DNA of 7,695 nucleotides from an uncultured Pseudodesulfovibrio sp. (GCA_947259235.1 CAMYLL010000112.1:1-7695), one strand, 5' to 3'. Shown: positions 1 to 6,471, numbered from the stretch's first letter. Made by a program: numbers and translations. Notes: generated by a model from the sequence alone, not told the origin.

Positions 1-211
1 CATGGCCGCCGCGGCATGGCTTCTCGGCGGCCAGATGGGCGGCAGGGCGGTCTATTTCGGCCAGATCAAGGACAAGCCCGTCCTTGGTCCCCACGGGGCC
101 GTGTGGGACAAGGGGATGATCCGCTCGCTCATCTCCCTGAGCTCGTCCACAGGGAGCCTTGCGGCATGGCTGTTCATCGTCGGTCTTGGTTGGATTCGCT
201 GGATATTCTGA
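1..211 (+). CDS. C-terminal fragment of an unidentified, probably membrane-associated protein
   Basis: This is an open frame running in from the left edge and ending at TGA 209-211; about 69 residues are visible. The ATG at position 2 is probably internal, because the frame is open to the edge and the first visible residues (Ala-rich, then WLLGGQMGG) look like the end of a hydrophobic segment. A polar stretch follows at visible residues 21-50, and the protein ends in a short hydrophobic, aromatic-rich tail (AWLFIVGLGWIRWIF), which suggests a membrane anchor or amphipathic helix. No family motif is recognised and no function is assigned. It converges on the minus-strand gene ending at 241, leaving a 29-bp gap with no clear terminator. 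The minus strand holds no competing long frame here, which supports the plus-strand reading. Confidence 0.55.
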   Translation, partial: MAAAAWLLGGQMGGRAVYFGQIKDKPVLGPHGAVWDKGMIRSLISLSSSTGSLAAWLFIVGLGWIRWIF

Positions 212-240
212 TCGCGATCCTCAAATAACCGCCGGTCCTG

Positions 241-1005
241 CTATCGGCTGGAGGCGGGGCGAAAAAAAGCCACAGCGAGGACAAAAGCCGCCACGCCGAT
301 AAGCCCGAAGGCCCATTGCGGCCCGCTCACGTAGGCCATGACGCGGATACCGCTGCCCCAGAGGAAGAGCAGGAAAGCTGTCAAAATCACTATGCCCCAG
401 CGCGTCGGCTGATAGTCCGCAGCAAAAAGGTCCTGAAGGCGCGGCATGACCCGTTGGGAAAAAAACCACAGAACCCAGGTCAACAGCGCGGAACCGATGA
501 CAAATACCCACCACGGCGAAATCCCGGTTCCGCGATCCAGAATCCCGATATCGCCATGCCCTGAAAACGAGCGCATGTAGACATAGGCGACCAGCTCCAT
601 GGCATTGGCCACCACGAGCCAATAGGCCGTGTGAAACGCCCATCTCCTCTCCACGAGCCACTTCCCGCACATGAGGCGGATGCCCACACCGATGACGATC
701 GAGTGCATGACCAGCGGGCAGAACCCGATGATCGCCGCCTGGATATTTCGCCCCTGGGCGAACAACTGTTCATATTCCACACCCTCGTCCCACCCCGTCA
801 TGGTCAGGGGATTGCCCCAGACGATATCCAAAGGGCTTTGCATGTCGCCGAGGAGCCAGGCCATGGTGCTGTGGGTGAACTCGTGGGTCACCACCACCAG
901 GGCCTGCAGGGCGAGAAAGGTCGCTATTGAAACGGCGAGATAGGGCAGCACGCCCATGGCGTTTTTACTTTTATCCATGATGTAAACGCTATGCCCATGT
1001 TGCAT
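241..1005 (-). CDS. Putative M50-like integral membrane zinc metalloprotease
   Basis: The product is 254 residues with about six predicted membrane helices (roughly 20-40, 91-112, 124-145, 165-183, 203-223 and 229-248). The first helix ends in HEFTH (41-45), the HExxH zinc-binding signature with a catalytic Glu42. A GHGDIG stretch at 149-154, just after the third helix, could supply an Asp third ligand, as in M50B-like membrane proteases. Members of that superfamily cleave or handle substrates within the membrane; the substrate here is unknown. There is no PDZ domain and no classical NPxxxxDG motif, so it is not a typical RseP-type site-2 protease. The start is uncertain: ATG 1005 has only a weak purine-rich stretch upstream, and in-frame ATGs at 978 and 957 have no better ribosome site. 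It lies 92 bp downstream of proC beyond a strong terminator, so it probably has its own weak promoter. Confidence 0.72.
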   Translation of the reverse strand: MQHGHSVYIMDKSKNAMGVLPYLAVSIATFLALQALVVVTHEFTHSTMAWLLGDMQSPLDIVWGNPLTMTGWDEGVEYEQLFAQGRNIQAAIIGFCPLVMHSIVIGVGIRLMCGKWLVERRWAFHTAYWLVVANAMELVAYVYMRSFSGHGDIGILDRGTGISPWWVFVIGSALLTWVLWFFSQRVMPRLQDLFAADYQPTRWGIVILTAFLLFLWGSGIRVMAYVSGPQWAFGLIGVAAFVLAVAFFRPASSR

Positions 1006-1052
1006 CGTCCGTCAAGCTGGCTACCTATATGCCGGGGGAAGCGGGGCGAACA

Positions 1053-1078
1053 ATAAAAAAGGGCTCCTCGCGGAGCCC
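1053..1078 (-). terminator. Intrinsic terminator of the ndk-proC unit
   Basis: Arms GGGCTCC (1061-1067) and GGAGCCC (1072-1078) form a perfect 7-bp stem with a TCGC loop. On the minus strand the hairpin is followed by a T run (complement of the A run at 1055-1060). It starts about 26 bp past the restored proC stop, in the right direction for minus-strand transcription, and separates proC from the membrane protease gene. Confidence 0.9.
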
Positions 1079-1104
1079 TTTGCAATCTCTTGAGAGGCTA
1101 GGAA

Positions 1105-1874
1105 TTAGTCGCCGAGTTCAACGCTGCGCAGATACGACTCGAAAACGCCGTCGATGATGTCGCCGCGCACTGCCTGGCGGTCGAAGTGGACGAGGGCGCG
1201 GATGGTGGTCCCGCCCGGGGAGGTGACCATCTCGCGCAACTGCGAGACTGACAGATCGCTCTCAATCCCTTGACCATCTCCGTCGCCTGGGGTCTCGAAA
1301 GACCAAGGGCCACTCCGGATTCGATCAAGGCCTCCATGAAGTAGAAGACATAAGCCGGGCCCGAACCAATGACGCCGGTAAAGGCGTCGAACAGCTTCTC
1401 AGGCAGGACATGGACCTGACCGATGCCCTTGAAAAGCTCGGGGATCAGGGTCTTCATATCGTCGCTCAGGTCCTTGTCATCCAGACAGACGGCAAAGACC
1501 CCTTCGGCAACCAGGGCAGGGGTGTTGGGCATGACGCGGACCACAGGGCACAGGCCCTCGGTCCAGTCCTTGAACATGGCAACGGTGATCCCGGCGCAAA
1601 TGGAAACCAGGCACTTGGAGCCGTCAAGCTCGGTTGCGATCTCCTTGACCACCTGCTCGGCATACTGCGGCTTGACCGCGACAACGACGACGTCGCACGC
1701 CTTGGTCAGATCAAGAGCGGAGGCGTGGGAAATCAGCCCGCACTCCTTGGTCAGGACTTGGAGCTTCTCCGCGCTTGGATCAATGCCGTGCAGCTCCACA
1801 TCGCGGGAGGCCAGCCCCCGGATGATGGCCGACCCCATGTTGCCAACACCTATAAACCCGATTTTCTTGCTCAT
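1105..1874 (-). pseudogene. proC: Pyrroline-5-carboxylate reductase, frameshifted in its C-terminal domain
   Basis: ProC reduces 1-pyrroline-5-carboxylate to proline with NAD(P)H in the cytoplasm. The N-terminal Rossmann domain is intact: GVGNMG at 9-14, VAVKP around 65-69, MPNTPA at 115-120, and the start of the C-terminal domain with SGPAY at 171-175. After VKGL (201-204) the frame yields an implausible Ser/Arg/Ala-rich tail ending at a stop at 1098-1100. The normal ending instead lies in another frame from about 1263: ESDLSVSQLREMV, then SPGGTT and VRGDIIDGVFESYL, stopping at TAA 1107-1105. Compared with E. coli ProC (recalled, not searched), about nine residues equivalent to VMGSAKMVL are missing, and the frame change fits a net loss of 3n+1 bases, about 28. 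The restored total would be near the usual 265 residues. The lost region belongs to the dimer and active-site domain, so the product is probably inactive. A sequence or assembly error remains possible. Its ATG overlaps the ndk stop. Confidence 0.85.
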
Positions 1875-2296
1875 TATCCTACCAGCTCGTCTTCGTTGAA
1901 GAAGTAGGCCACTTCGTTCTTGGCGGTCTCGGGACCGTCGGAACCGTGGCAGGCGTTATTCTGGATGTTCTGGCCGAAAGCGGCACGGATGGTACCCTCG
2001 GCAGCGTCGGCCGGGTTGGTGGCGCCCATCAGGTTGCGGTATTTCTCGATGGCGTTCTCGCCTTCCAGGCAGGAAACCACCACCGGGCCGGAGATCATGT
2101 AGTCGACCAGCTCGCCGAAGAAGGGACGCTCCTTGTGCACTGCGTAAAAGCCTTCGGCCTTGGCGCGATCCATGTGGATCATCTTCATGCCCTTGATGGT
2201 CAGGCCGGAGTCGGTGATCATCTTGAGGATGTCGCCGATGAGGTTGCGCTCGACGGCATCAGGCTTGATGATGGAAAAGGTTTTTTCGATAGCCAT
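1874..2296 (-). CDS. ndk: Nucleoside diphosphate kinase
   Basis: Ndk transfers the gamma phosphate of ATP to other nucleoside diphosphates through a phosphohistidine intermediate and balances NTP pools in the cytoplasm. The 140-residue product is the usual length. It begins [18 protein letters not shown], the conserved N terminus, and carries the active-site histidine in NNACHGSDG (His117), with RPFF at 57-60 and the [11 protein letters not shown] substrate loop at 94-104. The start at 2296 is chosen because it matches the family N terminus and is preceded by AAGGGAG at suitable spacing; the frame stays open further upstream without resembling the family. The stop codon overlaps the proC ATG (TAATG), indicating translational coupling. 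A sigma70-like promoter lies just upstream, so ndk-proC appears to be an independent two-gene unit terminated at 1053-1078. Confidence 0.97.
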   Translation of the reverse strand: MAIEKTFSIIKPDAVERNLIGDILKMITDSGLTIKGMKMIHMDRAKAEGFYAVHKERPFFGELVDYMISGPVVVSCLEGENAIEKYRNLMGATNPADAAEGTIRAAFGQNIQNNACHGSDGPETAKNEVAYFFNEDELVG

Positions 2297-2318
2297 GTTT
2301 TTCTCCCTTGGTTTGTCT

Positions 2319-2347
2319 ATTGTATACGTATCGGACGGTTTTTTCCA
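2319..2347 (-). promoter_or_regulatory. Sigma70-type promoter for ndk-proC
   Basis: Reading the minus strand, a -35 hexamer TGGAAA (2347-2342, 4 of 6 matches) and a -10 hexamer TACAAT (2324-2319, 5 of 6 matches) are separated by 17 bp. Transcription would start near 2312, giving a leader of about 16 bases that holds the AAGGGAG ribosome site. It sits in the 85-bp gap between the ABC ATPase stop and ndk. Confidence 0.55.
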
Positions 2348-2381
2348 GAGCTCCCGGCAGACGACCGCCCCCAGAGCCTTG

Positions 2382-3176
2382 CTAGCAGAGCAGCATGCGG
2401 TCGGAGAAGCCTTCCTCGCCGCGCAATTCGGAGAAGCGCAGGAGCAGGTCTTCGACCTTAAGATTTCGTTTTTCCTCACCGGCGATGTCCATGACGATCT
2501 CGCCGCGATGGAACATGATCAGCCGATTGCCCAGGCTGATGGCCTGGGCCATGTTGTGGGTGACCATCAGGGCCGAGAGGTTCTGGGATTCGACGATCTC
2601 CGCAGTCAGGTCGAGCACCATTCCCCCGGTCTTGGGATCGAGCGCCGCGGTGTGCTCGTCCAGGAGCAACAATCTGGGCCGGACCAGGGTGGCCATGAGC
2701 ATGGTTAGGGCCTGCCGCTGACCGCCGGAGAGCAACCCCGTGCTGGTCTTGAGACGATCCTCCAGGCCCAGGCCGAGCACAGCGAGTTTTTCACGGAAGA
2801 ACTCCCGCTCGGCGGGCTTGACGCCAAGGCCCAGCCCGCGCCGTTTGCCCCGCTTGACGGCCATGGCGAGATTCTGCTCGATGGTCGCACCGGAACAGGT
2901 TCCGAGCAGCGGGTCCTGAAAAACGCGGCCGATGAGGGAGGCTCGCTTGTACTCCGGCCAGTTGGTCACATCGTCTTCCCCAAGAACGATCCGCCCCGCG
3001 TCCAGAGGAAACGAACCGGCCACGGCGTTGAGAAAGGTCGACTTGCCTGCCCCGTTTGAACCGATGATGGTGATGAAGTCGCCGTCATTGATGCTCAAAT
3101 CGACATTATTGAGGGCCAGGACCTCGTTGACGTCTCCCCGGTGAAACGCCTTGGTGATGCCGGTCATGGTGATCAT
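2382..3176 (-). CDS. ABC importer ATP-binding protein (COG1101 type; Trp/Tyr-type importer)
   Basis: This is a cytoplasmic ATPase of 264 residues that powers the importer encoded with the two upstream genes. All motifs are present: Walker A GSNGAGKS (39-46), Q-loop in FQDP (Gln87), signature LSGGQ (149-153), Walker B LLLLDE (169-174) followed by the HTAALDP stretch typical of this subfamily, and the switch His207 in VTHN. The start at 3176 is chosen because [11 protein letters not shown] matches an ABC N terminus and because its ATG overlaps the permease stop as ATGA, a coupled arrangement. The frame stays open upstream of this ATG but there overlaps the permease gene and is not coding. The C terminus ends in a short tail with a final Cys264. 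The partner genes are those of the TrpXYZ-like systems, so an aromatic amino acid is a plausible substrate but is not shown. No clear U-tract terminator is seen before ndk. Confidence 0.95.
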   Translation of the reverse strand: MITMTGITKAFHRGDVNEVLALNNVDLSINDGDFITIIGSNGAGKSTFLNAVAGSFPLDAGRIVLGEDDVTNWPEYKRASLIGRVFQDPLLGTCSGATIEQNLAMAVKRGKRRGLGLGVKPAEREFFREKLAVLGLGLEDRLKTSTGLLSGGQRQALTMLMATLVRPRLLLLDEHTAALDPKTGGMVLDLTAEIVESQNLSALMVTHNMAQAISLGNRLIMFHRGEIVMDIAGEEKRNLKVEDLLLRFSELRGEEGFSDRMLLC

Positions 3177-4072
3177 TTCGCCCTCCCGGCCATCATCTTG
3201 CGTTTCATCTGGGGCATGACCAGGGCCACGACCACGAGCAGTGCGGTGATCAGGTTCAGGTCGCTGGGGGTGATGGAAAAACTGCCGAGCTTGAGCCCCA
3301 GCGCCAGGGCGATGGCAACACGGTAGAGAACCGAGCCGAGCAGGGCGGCAATGAGCGCACGAGATATGGTCTTGTCGCCGAATACCGTCTCGCCGATTAT
3401 GACCGAGGCCAATCCGGCGATGATTGTGCCCACGCCCATATTGACGTCCGCAGCGCCCTGGTTTTGGGCCACCAGTGCGCCCGAGGCGGCCACAAGTGCG
3501 TTGGACAGTCCCACGCCGAAGATGACGATGGAGTCGGTATTCACGCCCTGGCTGGTGATCATCTGCTTGTTGTCGCCCGTGGCCAGGAAGGCCAGCCCCA
3601 GCTCCGTGTGCAGGAACCAGATGAGGGCGGCCACGGCCACAACACAGATCAGGCCAAAGAGGATGGGGGTGGACACATAGGCCACGAGGCCGGAAACCCC
3701 GGCGAACCAATCCACCACCGTGTCCTGGCCCAGTAGGGTCATGTTGGGCCGTCCCATGATGCGCAGGTTGATTGAATAGAGCGCGATCATGGTCAGAATG
3801 GAGGCCAGCAGGTGAAGAATCTTGAATTTCGTATTGAGGATACCGGTCACTGCCCCGGCCACGAAACCCGCGGCAGTGGCCATGAAAATGGCGGTGACCG
3901 AAGAATGGCCTGCGGTGATGGCCACGGCCGAGACGGACGCGCCAAGGGGCAGGCTGCCGTCAACGGTCAGGTCCGGGAAGTCGAGCACGCGAAAGGTCAG
4001 ATAGACGCCGATGACCATGAGGCCGTAGGCGAATCCCTGCTCCAGAGCGCCGAGAAGTGCATAAGTGGTCAT
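3173..4072 (-). CDS. ABC importer permease (COG4120 type, BPD_transp_2-like)
   Basis: This is an inner-membrane channel subunit of 299 residues, strongly hydrophobic, with roughly eight to nine membrane segments. Features typical of this permease group include the N-terminal TFRVLDFPDLTVDGSLPLGA region (27-46), LNTKFKILHLLASILTMIAL (79-98), the cytoplasmic loop ATGDNKQMITSQGVNT (164-179), probably the ATPase contact, and IGETVFGDKTISRA (226-239). The start at 4072 gives MTTYALLGALEQGF and has AGGA six bases upstream; a longer frame to 4147 would begin with an Arg/Pro/Ser-rich stretch that lies over a hairpin and is rejected. Two hairpins lie between it and the binding-protein gene. Its TGA overlaps the ATPase ATG. 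Substrate is inferred only from the family (Trp/Tyr-like uptake). Confidence 0.94.
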   Translation of the reverse strand: MTTYALLGALEQGFAYGLMVIGVYLTFRVLDFPDLTVDGSLPLGASVSAVAITAGHSSVTAIFMATAAGFVAGAVTGILNTKFKILHLLASILTMIALYSINLRIMGRPNMTLLGQDTVVDWFAGVSGLVAYVSTPILFGLICVVAVAALIWFLHTELGLAFLATGDNKQMITSQGVNTDSIVIFGVGLSNALVAASGALVAQNQGAADVNMGVGTIIAGLASVIIGETVFGDKTISRALIAALLGSVLYRVAIALALGLKLGSFSITPSDLNLITALLVVVALVMPQMKRKMMAGRAK

Positions 4073-4076
4073 AGTG

Positions 4077-4080
4077 GTTC
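4077..4080 (-). promoter_or_regulatory. Ribosome binding site that fixes the permease start
   Basis: On the minus strand, AGGA followed by a short spacer (ACCACT) precedes ATG 4072. This supports MTTYALL as the N terminus rather than any upstream in-frame ATG. Confidence 0.6.
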
Positions 4081-4092
4081 CTGAAGTCTGCG

Positions 4093-4109
4093 GTCCGCCG
4101 GGGGCGGAC
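4093..4109 (-). repeat. Small hairpin just upstream of the permease ribosome site
   Basis: GTCCGCC (4093-4099) and GGCGGAC (4103-4109) form a perfect 7-bp GC-rich stem with a 3-base loop, about 12 bases before the permease AGGA. It could affect ribosome access or mark an RNA processing site. No T run follows it, so it is not an intrinsic terminator. Confidence 0.5.
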
Positions 4110-4127
4110 ACCATAAGCCGACAACGA

Positions 4128-4157
4128 ACAAGGCGCGTTGCGGACAACGCGCCTTGT
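4128..4157 (-). repeat. Perfect 13-bp intercistronic stem-loop between binding-protein and permease genes
   Basis: Arms ACAAGGCGCGTTG (4128-4140) and CAACGCGCCTTGT (4145-4157) are exact reverse complements around a 4-base loop. The stem begins about 30 bases past the binding-protein stop. No T run follows on the minus strand, so full termination is not expected. Such hairpins commonly protect the upstream message from 3' exonucleases, giving more binding protein than permease and ATPase; that role is inferred here. Confidence 0.85.
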
Positions 4158-4186
4158 ATACTGATCGCGTCAAATACGCAAATCGG

Positions 4187-5137
4187 CTACTCGATGACCT
4201 TCGCAGCTCTTGCAACGGTTGCTTCGGGCAGGGTCACGCCCATGGCCGCCGCGGCTTTCTTGTTGACGTGGAGATTGAGATCGTTGAGGAACTCCACGGG
4301 CATTTCGCCGGGGGCAACGCCTTCGACGAGAATCCGGTAGACCATGTCGCCGGTCTGCAGGCCCATCTTGTAGTAGTCCACGGCCACGGCCGCGATGGCG
4401 CCGCGGTCCACGGAGTCGACATCGCCCACGATGAGCGGGAGCCGGTTCTGGGTGCAGACCTTGATGGCGGACTCGAGGGCGGAAATGGCGGTGTTGTCCG
4501 TGGGGATGTAAACCAGATCGGCGCGGCCGACGAGGCTCTTTGCGGCCTGATACACACCGCTGGAGTTGGCGATGGACGCGCCCTCGACGCCGATGCCCGC
4601 CTTGCCGGCCTCTTCCTTGAGCTTCTCAACCAGGACCACGGAGTTGGGCTCTCCCGCATTGTAGATCACGCCGATGGTCTTGACCGCAGGGACGATCTCC
4701 CTGATCAGGGCGACATGTTTGTCCATGGGGCTGAAGTCGGACATTCCGGTGACGTTGCCGCCGCCCGTGTTCTGGAGATTCTTGACCAGTCCTGCGGACA
4801 CGGGGTCCGTGACGCCGGTGAAGACGATGGGAATGTCATGGATCTTCTGGGCCGCGGCCTGGGCTCCGGGGGTGGCGATGGCCAGTACCAGGTCCGGCTT
4901 CTCTCCCAGCATCTGGCTGACGATCTGGACATTGGTGGCCATGTTGCCCTGAGCTATGTGGACGTTGAAGGTCGCGTCGACTCCGCGTTCCTTGAGCCGG
5001 TCCTGAACACCTTTTCTCATGGCGTCCAGCGCAGGGTGTTCGACAATCTGGGTCACCGAAACGGTATACGGTCCGGCGGCGAAAGCGTTCATGGCCACAA
5101 GGCACACGGCCGCGACAGTCAAAAGTATCCTCTTCAT
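4187..5137 (-). CDS. ABC importer substrate-binding protein (COG2984, ABC_sub_bind; TrpX-like)
   Basis: This is a periplasmic solute-binding protein of 316 residues and the first gene of the importer operon. The N terminus MKRILLTVAAVCLVAMNAFA is a signal peptide with probable cleavage after AFA (residue 20). Cys12 does not sit in a good lipobox, so a soluble periplasmic form is more likely than a lipoprotein. Family hallmarks follow in order: IVEHPALDAMRKG (31-43), AIATPGAQAAA (86-96), FTGVTDPVSAGLVKN (106-120), VTGMSDF (129-135), YNAGEPNS (159-166), YIPTDNT (210-216), and GDVDSVDRGAIAAVAVDYY (238-256) leading into QTGDM. The start at 5137 is chosen for the signal peptide and the strong GGAGGAA upstream; an in-frame ATG at 5200 would add 21 residues before it. 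Close relatives bind tryptophan or tyrosine, so an aromatic amino acid is plausible, but the ligand cannot be read from sequence alone. Confidence 0.95.
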   Translation of the reverse strand: MKRILLTVAAVCLVAMNAFAAGPYTVSVTQIVEHPALDAMRKGVQDRLKERGVDATFNVHIAQGNMATNVQIVSQMLGEKPDLVLAIATPGAQAAAQKIHDIPIVFTGVTDPVSAGLVKNLQNTGGGNVTGMSDFSPMDKHVALIREIVPAVKTIGVIYNAGEPNSVVLVEKLKEEAGKAGIGVEGASIANSSGVYQAAKSLVGRADLVYIPTDNTAISALESAIKVCTQNRLPLIVGDVDSVDRGAIAAVAVDYYKMGLQTGDMVYRILVEGVAPGEMPVEFLNDLNLHVNKKAAAAMGVTLPEATVARAAKVIE

Positions 5138-5169
5138 CGAGCTGGTTCCTCCGCGAAAGAATTTTGTGG

Positions 5170-5200
5170 AATATTGGACTCTGAATCCCGGGCAAGTCAA
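5170..5200 (-). promoter_or_regulatory. Possible sigma70-type promoter for the importer operon
   Basis: Minus strand: TTGACT (5200-5195, 5 of 6 matches to -35) and AATATT (5175-5170, 4 of 6 matches to -10) with a rather long 19-bp spacer. It lies between the hairpin after fliM and the GGAGGAA site of the binding-protein gene. The spacing makes it tentative. Confidence 0.35.
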
Positions 5201-5223
5201 GGTGTTTCAGGCTTTGGAAAGTG

Positions 5224-5249
5224 CAGGGGGCCGCTTAAGCGGCCCCCTG
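5224..5249 (-). terminator. GC-rich hairpin after fliM, terminator-like
   Basis: CAGGGGGCCGC (5224-5234) and GCGGCCCCCTG (5239-5249) form a perfect 11-bp stem with a TTAA loop, 25 bp past the fliM stop. On the minus strand it is followed only by CACTTTCC, a poor T tract, so it may terminate weakly or act as a 3' end stabiliser. It separates fliM from the importer operon. Confidence 0.65.
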
Positions 5250-5274
5250 TGTGAAAACGTTGTAGCGGTTTTGA

Positions 5275-6252
5275 CTAGAAGCGAAGCTCTTCTTCCTTAA
5301 CCACCTGGAAGGATTTGTTACCCTTGACGCGGCCGGGCAGTCCCTGGAACTTGCGCACGCCTTCGACCTCGGCTTCGAGAAGCTCGTCCTCGTCCGTGTC
5401 GAGCAGGATGATGTCGCCCTCCTGAAGATAGAGCAACTGACGGCCGCTGATGGTCGTGCGGCCCATGCGAATCACCATCTCAACCGGGGTCTCCATGAGA
5501 CGTTCCTTGAAACGGTTGATCCAGACATGGTCGACTTCGAGTCTCTCCGACTGAAACGATGCGTGAAGTTTTGAACGGATGGGCTCCATGGTTGCGTAGG
5601 GCAGACAGACGATGAGCGATCCGATGGCGTTTTCCAGCTCAACCTCGAAGGTGACGACGATGACAACGTCGGACGGCGGCACGATGGCCGCGAACTGCGG
5701 GTTGACTTCCGTGCGGACCAGCTCGACATGCACCTCGTGCACCGGCTTCCAGGACTCCTCCATGTTGGCAAGGGCGATCTTGACCACTCGTTCGACGATG
5801 GCCTGCTCTATGGGCGTGAAGTCGCGCCCCTCGACCTTGGGCTGGCTGCCGGCGCCGCCGAAGAAGTTTTCGACCAGGGCAAAGACCAGACGGGAGTCAA
5901 CAACGAGCAGGGCGTTGCCGCGCAGGGGGTCCATCTTGAATATGGAGATGGATGTGGGCACGGGCAGGGAGCGCATGAAGTCGCCGAACTTGGACATGTC
6001 GATGGAGATGGGGTTGATATCCACCCGCTTGCGCATGGTGTTGGCCAACGCATTGGTACACAGCCTCGCGAACCGGTCGTTGACGATTTCGAGAACGGGC
6101 ATGCGGCCGCGAATGATTCTGTCCTGATTGGCCAGATCAAAGGAAACCACGCCGGAATCGTCTTCCGGTATCTCGGTTTCGGTCTCGACATCCCCCCCGG
6201 ACAGACCCCGGAGCAGGGCATCAACTTCATCTTGTTCGAGGATTTTGCTCAT
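5275..6252 (-). CDS. fliM: Flagellar motor switch protein FliM
   Basis: FliM is part of the cytoplasmic C ring. It binds phosphorylated CheY and, with FliG and FliN, sets rotation direction. The 325-residue product is the usual length. The N terminus MSKILEQDEVDALLRGLSGG (1-20) is the conserved CheY-binding segment, followed by an acidic linker (21-33). The CheC-like middle domain spans about 40-230 and contains the GGAG form of the GGxG motif for FliG contact (132-135). The C-terminal SPOA (FliN-like) domain, about 245-320, includes METPVEMVIRMGRTTISG and LLYLQEGDIILLD. The start at 6252 matches the family N terminus; GAGG stands about ten bases upstream. No other flagellar gene is in view, so fliM seems to be a single transcript here. 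A sigma54-like site lies about 85 bp upstream and a strong hairpin follows the gene. Confidence 0.97.
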   Translation of the reverse strand: MSKILEQDEVDALLRGLSGGDVETETEIPEDDSGVVSFDLANQDRIIRGRMPVLEIVNDRFARLCTNALANTMRKRVDINPISIDMSKFGDFMRSLPVPTSISIFKMDPLRGNALLVVDSRLVFALVENFFGGAGSQPKVEGRDFTPIEQAIVERVVKIALANMEESWKPVHEVHVELVRTEVNPQFAAIVPPSDVVIVVTFEVELENAIGSLIVCLPYATMEPIRSKLHASFQSERLEVDHVWINRFKERLMETPVEMVIRMGRTTISGRQLLYLQEGDIILLDTDEDELLEAEVEGVRKFQGLPGRVKGNKSFQVVKEEELRF

Positions 6253-6297
6253 CTGGACAAGGCCTCATTGGTTGGGCGCGCATCCGCCCCGCTTGTG

Positions 6298-6312
6298 CCC
6301 GGCAAAGCCGGG
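6298..6312. repeat. Hairpin in the fliM leader
   Basis: CCCGGC (6298-6303) and GCCGGG (6307-6312) form a perfect 6-bp stem with a 3-base loop, 46 bp upstream of the fliM ATG. On the plus strand it is followed by ATTTTG, weakly terminator-like, but no plus-strand gene is present. On the minus strand it would lie within the fliM leader RNA. Confidence 0.5.
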
Positions 6313-6335
6313 ATTTTGAACATCGTGAAACGATT

Positions 6336-6352
6336 AGCAAAAAGCGGGCCTA
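6336..6352 (-). promoter_or_regulatory. fliM: Candidate sigma54 (RpoN) promoter for fliM
   Basis: On the minus strand the sequence AGGCCCGCTTTTTGCT has the -24 GG and -12 GC exactly ten bases apart, with a full TTGCT at -12; the -24 part departs from TGGCACG at two positions. The start would fall near 6325, giving a leader of about 73 bases. RpoN control of flagellar genes is common, which supports but does not prove the call. Confidence 0.5.
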
Positions 6353-6471
6353 AACTGCCTTATTCTCTTCGGCCGAACGGCGGATTGTCTTTATGCACCT
6401 GTTACACTCGGTGTAGCCCGAAGGCAATAGAAAGCCGGAAAACAGGACCTTTTTTACGCGAAATAGTCTGG

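Noticed and set aside
210..219. GATCGCGATC palindrome in the convergent gap
   Set aside because: It is too short for a terminator and has no T tract; a 10-bp palindrome of this composition can occur by chance.
221..670. 149-residue minus-strand frame within the membrane protease gene
   Set aside because: Alternate-frame shadow; Arg/Gly/Cys-rich composition, whereas the 254-residue frame has helices and an HExxH motif.
1261..1275. Programmed frameshifting as an explanation for proC
   Set aside because: There is no slippery heptamer or stimulatory structure, and conserved residues appear to be missing at the junction, which points to a deletion.
2297..2479. Upstream extension of the ndk frame to 2479
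   Set aside because: It overlaps the ATPase C terminus and has no similarity to Ndk; the start at 2296 has a ribosome site and the conserved N terminus.
3177..3710. Upstream extension of the ATPase frame to 3710
   Set aside because: It overlaps the permease gene in another frame and is not protein-like; the ATG at 3176 fits the family N terminus and ATGA overlap.
4093..4157. Transcription terminator within the importer operon
   Set aside because: Neither hairpin is followed by a T run on the minus strand, and the three genes form a standard functional unit.
4154..5254. 366-residue plus-strand open frame opposite the binding-protein gene
   Set aside because: It is His/Gly/Asp-rich, has no motif, and lies over a certain COG2984 gene; long antisense frames are expected from GC-rich codon use.
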